Below are positions 56,143 through 64,000 of a stretch of DNA of 64,000 nt, piece after piece. The stretch is from Limnothrix sp. RL_2_0 (lineage in GTDB: Bacteria > Cyanobacteriota > Cyanobacteriia > Cyanobacteriales > MRBY01). The stretch lies in the NCBI GenBank assembly GCA_012033055.1, contig JAAUPR010000003.1, forward strand, positions 1-64,000, in the 5' to 3' direction. The translations under genes were made by a program, and so were the position numbers. Each line of letters begins with the position of its first letter. The first letter of the stretch is position 1. The notes below the pieces were generated by a model. That model did not search any database and was not told the origin of the DNA. It saw nothing but the letters and a program-made list of their open reading frames with translations.

Positions 56143-57072
56143 ATGAATCTATTGCTCATCCAGCTGGTCACTATTTATCTGAAACTCGGCATTGGCATTG
56201 GGGGCGGCTGGGCGTTGGGAAAAATCACACCGGAGGCGATCGCCGGACAGATCGGCAAATGGTTGTTTTGGGTGGGTGTGCCGATTAGTGTATTTGGGTT
56301 TGTGCGGCAAATTGAATTGACTGGTTCCGTGGGGTTGGCTCCGGTGGTAGCGTGGCTCGCGATGGGGTTAAGTCTGGGCTTGGCTTGGCTATGGTTGCGC
56401 TTTTCAGCCCACGGTTTACTGAAGCCGTCCCAAGGTAGTTTTCTACTGGCCTCCACCGTCGGCAATACGGGCTATTTAGGCTTTCCCATTAGTTTGGCGA
56501 TCGCCGGACAAGAAGCTTTTGCCTGGGCGTTATTTTACGATTTGCTCGGCAGTTTGCTGTGGGGTTACGGCATCGGCGTGATGATTGCGGCCTATTACGG
56601 TCAGACGGATCAGCACAGTCCCCCATACCAAAAAATGTTCACCCAAGTGGCCATTAATCCGGCCCTGTGGAGTTTAGTGTTGGGCTTAATCTGTCGGGCG
56701 ATCGCCTTTCCCCCATTAGTCGAAAAAAGTTTGGCGGCGATCGCTTGGGGCGTAATTATGCTGGCTATTGTGTTGATCGGGATGCGTCTCAGTCGGTTAA
56801 AAATCAGTCAAAAAATCCAACATATCCGCAGCAGTTTATTGATCAAAATGCTCATTGTGCCACTGTTTTTTAGTTTGTTATTGACCCTCTGGAACGCCCC
56901 AAAATTGATTAGCCTTGCCTTGATTTTGCAAATTGGGATGCCCCCAGCCTTTGCCACCCTCATCGTCAGCGAAACCTACGAACTGGATCAAGAATTAGCA
57001 GTCAGTGCCCTCGCGGCGGGAACCTGTTTGCTGTTGGCGACGTTGCCAATTTGGGTAATCTTGTTTCACTAA
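56143..57072 (+). CDS. AEC (auxin efflux carrier)-family transporter
   Basis: This 309-residue protein has ten membrane helices and the AEC layout: 'LGIGIGGGWALGKITPEAIA', 'FLLASTVGNTGYLGFPISLA' (the TxxGNxGxxGxP motif), and near the end 'LALILQIGMPPAFATLIVSE' followed by 'TYELDQELAVSALAAGTCLL'. It probably exports a small organic anion; the substrate is unknown. Confidence 0.9.
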   Translation: MNLLLIQLVTIYLKLGIGIGGGWALGKITPEAIAGQIGKWLFWVGVPISVFGFVRQIELTGSVGLAPVVAWLAMGLSLGLAWLWLRFSAHGLLKPSQGSFLLASTVGNTGYLGFPISLAIAGQEAFAWALFYDLLGSLLWGYGIGVMIAAYYGQTDQHSPPYQKMFTQVAINPALWSLVLGLICRAIAFPPLVEKSLAAIAWGVIMLAIVLIGMRLSRLKISQKIQHIRSSLLIKMLIVPLFFSLLLTLWNAPKLISLALILQIGMPPAFATLIVSETYELDQELAVSALAAGTCLLLATLPIWVILFH

Positions 57073-57129
57073 AATAGACAAAAAAATCGATTCTCAAAAG
57101 ACTGAAAGAAAATGTGTCGCATCAAATAG

Positions 57130-57196
57130 AGTGAGTGGAGACGGCAAAGCTATTTTTGTTCATGTTTTAAAATTTGTTGTCCGTCGTAACACACCA
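57130..57196 (+). repeat. Dispersed repeat family A, copy 3 (diverged)
   Basis: It keeps 'GTGGAGACGGCAAA' at the left and 'TTGTCCGTCGTAACACACCA' at the right, with a different AT-rich middle. Spacing is the same as in 3527-3590. The MITE copy begins 14 bases later. Confidence 0.65.
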
Positions 57197-57209
57197 TTTT
57201 TTAACTCAT

Positions 57210-57362
57210 TAGAGTTCTTGCAAAAGCCCATAGACTAGCAATAAATATCCTTCCTTGGGGAAGATGACCGGAGGCCGAAAGGGGTTTCGATAGGTATCGC
57301 CACTGACTGAGCCCCCCTAGCCCCTCCCAAGAGAGAAAATTTAGACTTATGCACGAAGTCTA
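57210..57362 (+). mobile_element. 152-bp MITE, copy 2
   Basis: It has the same terminal repeats as 23717-23868 (TAGAGTTCTTGCAAAAGCCCA; right end TAGACTTATGCACGAAGTCTA), with about 80-85 percent identity by eye across the interior. Both copies are preceded by CAT. Confidence 0.8.
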
Positions 57363-57692
57363 TTCATCACAAAAAAACAGTGAGTTTTGATGGAGCGCGA
57401 TATTTCTGTCAGGCCATCAATTTTATTATCACCGACACCGCACCCTGTAAATTATCTGCACCTCCACCTCAACAAAAATAAAACCGATGATGAAGATATC
57501 CTGTGTGAGTATCCCCCACGTTAATTCCCAGCTCCCCGACTTCTCTGGCTAGATTGATAATTGTGTCGCTTCGCAGCAAAAGTAGTCGGAGATCTAAAAA
57601 CCTTTGCGATGACTTCAGGACAGTGATCTAAATTCACCAAGCTATGATGTTTCTATCGAGCTAAATTCTCACCGAACTAGAGGTCAGCCATT

Positions 57693-58256
57693 ATGGTGCA
57701 GTCCCCTGTTAAGACCCTCACCCTAGAAGAATTTTTAATACTCCCCGACACCAAACCCGCCAGCGAATATATCAACGGTCAGATTATCCAGAAACCTATG
57801 CCGAAAGGAGCACATAGCCTCATCCAGACTGACTTGGCTGCTCAGATCAATCTCGCTGTCAAACCCAAGAAAATCGCTAGAGTCTTTACTGAACTTCGTT
57901 GTCATTTTGCCGAACGCGCCATCGTACCTGACATCTCTGTTTTCACTTGGGAACGCATCCCCCGCCGAGAAAATGGACGCATTGCCGATAGCTTTCCCCT
58001 TGCCCCAGATTGGATTATCGAAATTCTTTCCCCCGGACAAAGCCAAACCAAAGTCACTCAAAAGATGCTTAACGCTTTGGAACATGGCACAGAAATCGGC
58101 TGGCTCATCGATCCTGAAGCAAAAGCCGTTATTGTGTATTTTCAGGAAGGCAAAATTGCCCTGTTCACAGAGGAAGGTAAGCCGTTACCTGTACCCAACT
58201 TTATTGAAAACTGGCACCTGACAGCCCCAGAAATTTTTGATTGGCTCACTGTTTAA
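57693..58256 (+). CDS. Uma2-family PD-(D/E)XK protein
   Basis: This 187-residue protein matches the Uma2/DUF820 family: 'LTLEEFLILPDTKPASEYIN', then 'IVPDISVFTWERIP', 'PDWIIEILSPGQSQTKV' (the D...E catalytic pattern) and 'WLIDPEAKAVIVYFQEGK'. Uma2 proteins expand in cyanobacteria and have a restriction-endonuclease-like fold; their role is unknown. It sits just after a MITE-bearing non-coding stretch. Confidence 0.88.
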   Translation: MVQSPVKTLTLEEFLILPDTKPASEYINGQIIQKPMPKGAHSLIQTDLAAQINLAVKPKKIARVFTELRCHFAERAIVPDISVFTWERIPRRENGRIADSFPLAPDWIIEILSPGQSQTKVTQKMLNALEHGTEIGWLIDPEAKAVIVYFQEGKIALFTEEGKPLPVPNFIENWHLTAPEIFDWLTV

Positions 58257-58352
58257 AAGTTAAATATTGTTGAATATTTTGGACTTTGGCAAACTCTTTT
58301 TGAGGAATTTTAGGAGGACGATCGCCAAACTCCAGCACCCTATAATTTACTG

Positions 58353-59138
58353 CTATTTCTGACTCTGAAGCCAATCATTAATCACGGCGATCGCCTCGGT
58401 TTCAGTCTCCACACTTTTCGTTTCCGACTGCTGGAGAAGTTGCCCATAGGTCTGTACCTGACTCAATTGCACCGCCGAATCATCGGCCATTGAGAGAATG
58501 AGCGTCGGCATCTGGAGCTGCGGCAACTGGTAATTCAAATATTCACTGCGCATCTGTCCCCCCCTCCGGCGAAACAGCAACCGACAACTACCCGGCGATC
58601 GCCGCAACAACTTGCGATGTTCAAATGCCCGCGCAATTCTTTTGCCCTGCCCAAATAACGCCGCAATCGGTGTAATCAGCCTCAGCACCCACGGCACAAT
58701 CGGCAGCGGTGAAGTTAAACATTTTTCCCAAAAATAACTTGGCGTATTTTCCGTGTCTAAACCCAACGGCGATCGCAGCACCAACCCCACCACCCGCTCA
58801 GGATGATTCAGCGCATACCGTGCCGCTACCCATGCCCCCAGCGAATCCCCCACCAAATAAATCTTTTTTAGGCGTAAATTTTCAAATAATTCCTCAAGGA
58901 TTTCGCATTCCCACTGGATCGAATAGGGCACTTTTGGCCGCTCCGAATCCCCAAACCCCATCAAATCCGGCGCAAAACAGTGATATTTACGACTCAGGGT
59001 TTCAAAAAAATCTGACCACTGTGACCCATTGCGACATTCCCCATGGATCAAAACCACCGCCTCGCCTTGACCGGCTTCCCGCCAAAAAATCTGTCCTTGG
59101 CTTAGTTTTAAACGAGAATTGCGAACAACGGACACCAT
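58353..59138 (-). CDS. Alpha/beta hydrolase lacking a visible catalytic histidine
   Basis: This 261-residue protein has the fold opening 'EAVVLIHGE', 'FAPDLMGFGDSERPKVPYSI' and nucleophile elbow 'YLVGDSLGAWVAARYAL'. 'LILSMADDSAV' gives the usual acid position. The closing GxGH that normally carries the catalytic His is absent; the end reads 'SETKSVETETEAIAVINDWL'. It may be non-catalytic or use another residue. Confidence 0.8.
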   Translation of the reverse strand: MVSVVRNSRLKLSQGQIFWREAGQGEAVVLIHGECRNGSQWSDFFETLSRKYHCFAPDLMGFGDSERPKVPYSIQWECEILEELFENLRLKKIYLVGDSLGAWVAARYALNHPERVVGLVLRSPLGLDTENTPSYFWEKCLTSPLPIVPWVLRLITPIAALFGQGKRIARAFEHRKLLRRSPGSCRLLFRRRGGQMRSEYLNYQLPQLQMPTLILSMADDSAVQLSQVQTYGQLLQQSETKSVETETEAIAVINDWLQSQK

Positions 59139-59171
59139 AAGGCTTTCGAGAAAATGAACTAGAAGTATAAA

Positions 59172-59627
59172 TTAGGCAACGACGGTCAACCCAGCGAAAT
59201 AATCTTGTAACTGTCGAGCATGGTCATGGCTCAGATCATCATAGGGAATCTGGGACGACTCAAACGATTTGACAGCCAAAATTTCGTCGGTGTCAGTCAT
59301 TGCTTTTTTGGATGGCTGCACTTCTGCGGCGATCGCCACCGTCACAGCATGAAAGCGCGGATCACGCTCCAAACTAGAATACACTCCCACGAGCCGCGAA
59401 ACTTTTACCAGCTTAAAACCGGTTTCCTCCAACAATTCCCGCCGCGCGCATTGGGTCAAATCTTCCCCCCAGTCCAGAATGCCTCCCGGCAAACTCCACT
59501 GGTTCGTATCCCGACGCTGTGCCAACAGAATCTGACCATCCGACAACACCCCAATCACACTCGTACCCACCAGTGGACGGCGAAAGAGCAACTTAAACCC
59601 TGTTGAAAGATAACGCCAAATGTTCAT
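59172..59627 (-). CDS. Nudix hydrolase
   Basis: I choose MNIWRYLSTG at 59627. The 151-residue protein has the Nudix box 'GGILDWGEDLTQCARRELLE' followed by 'ETGF' (GX5EX7REUXEEXGU). The hydrophobic N-terminus is short. The preceding 'SVIGVLSDGQILLAQR' and 'WSLPGGILDWGE' resemble nucleotide- or ADP-ribose-type Nudix enzymes. The substrate is unknown. Confidence 0.9.
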   Translation of the reverse strand: MNIWRYLSTGFKLLFRRPLVGTSVIGVLSDGQILLAQRRDTNQWSLPGGILDWGEDLTQCARRELLEETGFKLVKVSRLVGVYSSLERDPRFHAVTVAIAAEVQPSKKAMTDTDEILAVKSFESSQIPYDDLSHDHARQLQDYFAGLTVVA

Positions 59628-59754
59628 GCAATAATTTGCTGCGAATAAACTGTAAATAAAAACCAAGTCTTACATTTTATCGGGCATTTTCCCTGTCTCA
59701 CCCCGACCCCGCACCTTGGTATGATGGTGGCTCGACAAATTATGGATTAGACCC

Positions 59755-59928
59755 ATGACGACCCATTTCATCACCGCAGAGATCGATCTTCAGGAAAACC
59801 CTGCCGAGTTACAACAGGAAATCGAAAAGGAATTGGATAAGCGTGGTGAAACCCTCCGTTGGGCGATCGCCGAAGTCAAAGACGACAAAGTAAAAGTCGA
59901 AGCCATTACCCTCACAGCAGACAAATAA
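59755..59928 (+). CDS. Small conserved protein upstream of glcE
   Basis: The frame from ATG at 59755 gives 57 residues: 'MTTHFITAEIDLQENPAELQ', 'QEIEKELDKRGETLRWAIAE', 'VKDDKVKVEAITLTADK'. It has good coding composition and a HIP1 in frame. I recall similar short proteins upstream of glcolate-oxidase-type genes in cyanobacteria. The stop is 9 bases before the glcE ATG, so they are likely co-translated. The function is unknown. Confidence 0.8.
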   Translation: MTTHFITAEIDLQENPAELQQEIEKELDKRGETLRWAIAEVKDDKVKVEAITLTADK

Positions 59929-59937
59929 GCCACACCC

Positions 59938-61202
59938 ATGACCTTGGTTGCCGACTCCAATACCGACATCAAAGCATGGCAATTTTGTCATCCCCGCTGG
60001 CAAGAAACTGTCCGGCGAGTTTGTCGTACTGAACCGGAGGCTTTGGTCATCCCCCACCATCGGGCGGCACTGAGTGAAATTGTTAAAACTGCCCAGCATG
60101 ACAAAAAGACGATTATTCCCTGTGGCAATGGCTCAAAATTAGCGTGGGGTGGCGTAACCTCTGGTGTGGATTGGCTCGTCAGCACCCAAAAACTAAACGG
60201 CATTCTAGAGCACGCGGTTAATGACCTCACCATCACTGTCGAAGCCGGTTTAACCCTCGCGGCATTACAAAAACATCTCGCGGAATACAATCAATTTTTG
60301 CCCCTCGATCCGAGCTTTCCAGCGGATGCCACTTTGGGCGGGATTGTAGCCACGGCGGATGCAGGCAGTTGGCGGCAGAGATATGGCGGTGTAAGGGATT
60401 TATTGCTGGGCATCACCGTTATCCGCGCCGATGGGGAATGTGCAAAAGCAGGTGGCAAAGTGGTAAAAAATGTGGCGGGTTACGACCTGATGAAATTATT
60501 CACGGGTTCCTACGGGAGTTTGGCGATCGCCACCGAGTTAACCTTTCGACTCTATCCACTGCAAGAATTATCCCAAACGATTTTATTGACAGGCACAAAC
60601 GCAGACATTGCCCAAGCTTGCCAAAAATTAGTTGATTCTGTGCTCACCCCGACAGGTGCAGATCTCCTCTCCCCAGCCCTGATGCAGCAGCTCGATCTCG
60701 GCAATACTTTTGGGCTACTCGTACGGTTTGAAGCAATCCAAGAAAGTATCACTGTCCAGACAAGAGAATTAGAGGCGATCGCCGCCGCATTATCCCTACA
60801 AACCCAATCCCAACCCGAAACCATCTGGGGCAAAATTAGCGCAACCATACACCAATCCCCCATGTATTGCAAAGTCGGGGTTTTACCGACCCGCGCCACC
60901 GAACTTTTGACCCTGTGTGAAACTCTCACCGAAGCCCAAGGTAGCGGCAGGATCCACCTCAGAAGCGGCCTAGGTTTACTCCATTTTCCCCACGACAAAT
61001 TTTTGCGGCAGTTCCAACAATTACGGCAATTTTGCCAAACTAACCAAGGCTTTTTAACAGTTTTAGACGCGCCCTATTCCCTGAAAACGCAATTTGAACC
61101 ATGGGGTTACCATGGCAACGCTTTACCCCTCATGAAAAAATAAAGCAGCAATTTGACCCCAATAATCGACTCAGCCCCGGACGTTTTGTCGGCAAAATTT
61201 AG
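59938..61202 (+). CDS. glcE: Glycolate oxidase subunit GlcE (FAD-binding), with a 3' frame break
   Basis: It has the FAD_binding_4 domain: 'KTIIPCGNGSKLAWGGVTSG', 'ITVEAGLTLAALQKHLAEYN', 'DATLGGIVATADAGSWRQRY' and 'KVVKNVAGYDLMKLFTGSYG'. The frame as sequenced stops at 61141-61143 after 'ALPLMKK'. One more A in the A6 run near 61135 gives 'KIKQQFDPNNRLSPGRFVGK', the conserved C-terminus of the family, ending at 61202. GlcE works with GlcD and GlcF to oxidise photorespiratory glycolate; the partners are not in the window. Confidence 0.85.
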
Positions 61203-61213
61203 TGGGCAAACCT

Positions 61214-61708
61214 TCAACGCGATAGAATCCGTGTCACAAATTCCTCTGGTTTTTCAGGACTAACCATAATGGTTTTCTTACCCAACTTCAGTACTACAGC
61301 TAATCTTGGCGCAGTGACATAGGCATCATAAACCCCTAATTTTGCGGTACGAAATTTTCCCACAAATGAGAAAAACCCACCATTCCCAAAAATGCGTAAT
61401 GACTTATCCATCGCCGTCGGATCGTACACTGCACTTTCTAAATTATTGAGCGCAATTTCTGTGGTCCAACCCAGTCGCGAAATCAGGAGGCGATCGCCCG
61501 CAATCTCATAACCCCGCACCATAAATACTGCCGACACCACCGCTATCAAAACGATAAGTATCGAGAACAAACCCACCGACACATTGCCCATTTGTTTACT
61601 GACAAAAATCAAAGCCCCAATGCCAAGGATCAATGTCAAACAAGTCGCCACCGTAATATAAGTAAGCGATTGACTCCACGGCGCTTTAAAAACCAAAGTT
61701 TGATCCAT
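61214..61708 (-). CDS. PH-domain-like membrane protein
   Basis: The protein has 164 residues: two membrane helices near the N-terminus ('SLTYITVATCLTLILGIGAL', 'VGLFSILIVLIAVVSAVFMV'), then a small beta domain ('YEIAGDRLLISRLGWTTEIA', 'SLRIFGNGGFFSFVGKFR'). This matches bacterial PH-like (DUF304-type) membrane proteins. The function is unknown. It ends 11 bases from the restored glcE stop, convergent. Confidence 0.75.
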   Translation of the reverse strand: MDQTLVFKAPWSQSLTYITVATCLTLILGIGALIFVSKQMGNVSVGLFSILIVLIAVVSAVFMVRGYEIAGDRLLISRLGWTTEIALNNLESAVYDPTAMDKSLRIFGNGGFFSFVGKFRTAKLGVYDAYVTAPRLAVVLKLGKKTIMVSPEKPEEFVTRILSR

Positions 61709-61859
61709 CGATTTATACCAAAAACTACCTCAACAGTAGCGAAGCTCTATGGTCAAAACTTGAAAAACCTTATCGTATTTAATAATTAGTTAAAGAGGAG
61801 CTACACTCTAAATCTTTGGACATATAATTCAAAGCGGAACATCAACGGCATGGGTCTTG

Positions 61860-62219
61860 ATGAGTGACAATACTGAGCTATTTGGGCAGGCTTCCCTCAA
61901 AAATGCATTCATTTCCTACGGCCGTGCAGATAGCCTAGGGTTTGCAAAATGGCTTAATGAAAAGCTCGTCGATCAAGGCTACCAAATATGGTTTGACTTT
62001 AATGATATTCCCCAAGGTGTGGACTATCAAAAACAGATTAATGCGGGGATTGAGGATGCGGATAATTTTATTTTTGTGATTGCACCCCACGCCACAAATT
62101 CTCCCTATTGTCGTAAAGAAGTTGAGTTGGCGATCGCCCACACATCAGAAATCCCACACATCTGTACTAGGGGATTCGCCCAAAGAAATGCTAGTCTTGA
62201 TTTCCCGCAAACTGCGTAG
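61860..62219 (+). CDS. TIR-domain protein, 3'-truncated
   Basis: From ATG at 61860 the protein has 119 residues. It is most of a bacterial TIR domain: 'NAFISYGRADSLGFAKWLNE', 'YQIWFDFNDIPQGVDYQKQI', 'FIFVIAPHATNSPYCRKEVE'. The Glu in YCRKE is the position used as the NADase catalytic residue in active TIRs. The last 30 residues leave the family pattern, and the usual effector (WD40, NACHT or TPR) is absent. It is probably a fragment, possibly still a small TIR. typA follows. Confidence 0.75.
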   Translation: MSDNTELFGQASLKNAFISYGRADSLGFAKWLNEKLVDQGYQIWFDFNDIPQGVDYQKQINAGIEDADNFIFVIAPHATNSPYCRKEVELAIAHTSEIPHICTRGFAQRNASLDFPQTA

Positions 62220-62323
62220 CCTAGATCCCAGAATCCACATATTAAGAAAGATGCTAGTTAGGCTACAATTATGTAGAAATTGTCAAAAAAATTTACAGGT
62301 TTTAGGAACCATCCGCAAAATTT

Positions 62324-64000
62324 ATGTCTCTCCCCATTCGTAACGTAGCGATTATTGCCCACGTTGACCACGGTAAAACTACTTTGGTTGATGCACTTTT
62401 GCACCAGTCCGGCATTTTCCGAGAAGGCGAAGACATCCCCGATTGCGTGATGGACTCCAACGACCTTGAGCGGGAACGCGGCATTACTATCCTTTCAAAA
62501 AATACTGCCGTCCGTTACCAAGACATCCATATCAATATCGTTGACACCCCTGGGCACGCCGACTTTGGTGGTGAAGTAGAACGCGTTCTCGGCATGGTAG
62601 ACGGTTGTATCCTGATCGTCGATGCCAACGAAGGTCCGATGCCCCAAACCCGTTTCGTCCTCAAAAAAGCCCTAGAAAAAGGGTTGCGTCCCATCGTTGT
62701 TGTCAATAAAATTGACCGCCCGAACGTTCACCCCGAAACCGCCGTTGATAAGGTATTTGACCTATTCGTAGAACTCGGCGCAGATGATGACCAGTGCGAC
62801 TTCACCACTTTGTACGCTTCCGGTCTTTCTGGTTTTGCGCGGGAATCTCTCGAAGATACCAACGAAGATATGGAGCCTTTATTCCAAGCGATTCTCCATC
62901 ACGTTCCGCCCCCAGCCGGCAACCCCGAGAAGCCTATCCAGCTTCAAGTAACGACCCTCGACTATTCAGATTATCTCGGACGTATTGTGATTGGTCGTAT
63001 CCACAACGGTACGATTTTGGCTGGTCAGCAGGCTGCACTCATTAAAGAAGATGGCAGCATTACCAAAGCAAGAGTTGCTAAATTAATGGGCTTCTCCGGT
63101 CTGGCTCGTGTAGAACTAAAAGAAGCATCTGCGGGTCAAATCGTCGCTGTTTCCGGTTTTGCTGATGCGAATATCGGTGAAACGATTACTTGCCCCAATG
63201 AGCCTCAAGCATTGCCTTTGATCAAGGTGGATGAGCCAACGTTGCAGATGACTTTTTCTGTAAACAACTCCCCTTTTGCCGGTCAAGAAGGTAAGTTTGT
63301 CACTTCTCGTCAAATCCGCGATCGCCTAGAGCGGGAGCTAGAAACCAACGTTGCATTGCGCGTTGAAGACGGCGACACGACTGATAGCTTTGCAGTTTCC
63401 GGTCGTGGTGAATTGCACCTCGGTATTCTGATCGAGACCATGCGTCGCGAAGGGTTTGAGTTCCAAGTTGCTCAGCCTAAGGTGATTTACCGTGAAGTGA
63501 ATGGCAAGCCCTGTGAGCCTTTTGAGTACCTTGTGCTTGATGTGCCTGAAGAGGCTGTGGGTGGCTGTATTGAGCGACTCGGCCAACGTAAAGGTGAAAT
63601 GCAGGATATGCAAGCCGGAGCTGGTGGTCGTTCCCAACTAGAGTTCATCGTTCCTGCCCGTGGTTTACTCGGTTTCCGAGGTGAATTTATCCGCATCACT
63701 CGCGGCGCTGGCATCATGAACCATAGCTTCCTCGAATATCGTCCCCTCTGTGGTGAGTTTGAAACGCGCTACAACGGGATCATTACCGCTTTTGAAGAAG
63801 GCACAGCGACATTCTATGCTCTGAAAAATGCTGAGGATCGCGGTCAATTCTTCATCACGCCGGGAACAAAGGTTTACAAAGGCATGATTGTCGGTGAGCA
63901 GAACCGTCCCCAAGATATGGCCCTGAATGTTTGCAAAGCAAAGCAACTCACAAACCACCGTGCCGCCAGCGGCGACGAACTTGTTCAATTGCAGGCTCCT
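62324..64000 (+). CDS. typA: Translational GTPase TypA/BipA, cut by the window end
   Basis: The start ATG at 62324 opens [20 protein letters not shown], with Walker A in '[15 protein letters not shown]'. G2 is '[17 protein letters not shown]', G3 '[16 protein letters not shown]', G4 'VVNKIDRPN', and the BipA-specific '[20 protein letters not shown]' and '[20 protein letters not shown]' follow. About 559 of roughly 597 residues are present; the C-terminus is beyond the window. TypA is a ribosome-binding GTPase linked to stress and low-temperature growth. Confidence 0.95.
   Translation, partial: MSLPIRNVAIIAHVDHGKTTLVDALLHQSGIFREGEDIPDCVMDSNDLERERGITILSKNTAVRYQDIHINIVDTPGHADFGGEVERVLGMVDGCILIVDANEGPMPQTRFVLKKALEKGLRPIVVVNKIDRPNVHPETAVDKVFDLFVELGADDDQCDFTTLYASGLSGFARESLEDTNEDMEPLFQAILHHVPPPAGNPEKPIQLQVTTLDYSDYLGRIVIGRIHNGTILAGQQAALIKEDGSITKARVAKLMGFSGLARVELKEASAGQIVAVSGFADANIGETITCPNEPQALPLIKVDEPTLQMTFSVNNSPFAGQEGKFVTSRQIRDRLERELETNVALRVEDGDTTDSFAVSGRGELHLGILIETMRREGFEFQVAQPKVIYREVNGKPCEPFEYLVLDVPEEAVGGCIERLGQRKGEMQDMQAGAGGRSQLEFIVPARGLLGFRGEFIRITRGAGIMNHSFLEYRPLCGEFETRYNGIITAFEEGTATFYALKNAEDRGQFFITPGTKVYKGMIVGEQNRPQDMALNVCKAKQLTNHRAASGDELVQLQAP

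Larger units (their letters stand above)
57073..57692. other. 620-bp non-coding region with two repeat elements
   Basis: It holds repeat family A copy 3 (57130-57196) and the MITE (57210-57362). The remaining 330 bases contain no gene I can support. Confidence 0.5.

Noticed and set aside
62080-62343. 87-codon ORF overlapping the TIR gene end
   Set aside because: It runs out of frame across the TIR 3' end and into the typA start with no family signal; probably chance.

Overview
The window comes from a cyanobacterium. The chromosome is packed with the HIP1 palindrome GCGATCGC. It also carries allophycocyanin-B alpha (apcD), NdhN, zeta-carotene desaturase, LL-diaminopimelate aminotransferase, a HetZ/PatU-like pair, GlcE, a cyanobacterial-type SLH porin and many DUF families restricted to cyanobacteria (DUF2555, DUF3082, DUF3122, DUF3386, DUF4079). 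The overall flavour is a non-heterocystous, HIP1-rich lineage (Picosynechococcus or Leptolyngbya PCC 7376-like); this placement is inference only.

Layout. 1-6.5 kb: a truncated TPR/CHAT N-terminal module, a MddA/NnrU-like methyltransferase, a frame-broken DUF3386 gene, a DMT exporter, then an accessory cassette with a ParB-like protein and a ParA ATPase fused to an HsdR-N-like nuclease domain. 6.5-11.7 kb: housekeeping genes coaBC and pyrG with small neighbours. 11.9-14.7 kb: a decayed two-partner-secretion haemagglutinin and a separated CHAT protease domain. 14.9-22 kb: mutS2, psiE, a TPR protein, exoD, DUF3122 and zds. 22.2-23.9 kb: gene remnants and a MITE. 24-31 kb: dapL, a peptidoglycan-binding protein, a Ser/Thr kinase with an IMS-like tail, a beta-lactamase-fold hydrolase and a group 2 sigma factor. 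31-37 kb: mazG, rne, lipA with a cysteine desulfurase, and tRNA-Pro. 37-42 kb: porin, ABC ATPase, aroE. 42.4-43.7 kb: a DUF433/DUF5615 toxin-antitoxin pair, DUF3892 and repeats. 43.7-51 kb: ndhN, an ECF sigma/anti-sigma-like/Spy-like operon, tRNA-Asn, hetZ-patU and a transglutaminase-like membrane protein. 51-64 kb: tRNA-Ser, tRNA-Gly, apcD, SWIM and VanY proteins, an AEC carrier, Uma2, a hydrolase, Nudix, glcE, a TIR protein and typA (cut by the window end).

Three themes stand out. First, at least ten reading frames are broken by apparent one-base changes. Most are losses in A, T or G runs, and three are the loss of one base at the edge of a GGCGATCGCC HIP1 site; this looks systematic and may be an assembly or basecalling artefact. 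Second, there are three families of short dispersed non-coding repeats, one a MITE with terminal inverted repeats and one a 173-bp element with 13-bp perfect ends. Third, defence- or conflict-type domains recur as fragments (CHAT, TIR, a SELKxDRE TIR-like piece, a toxin-antitoxin pair), and the HsdR-N/ParA fusion with its ParB partner is the best candidate for an undescribed system.
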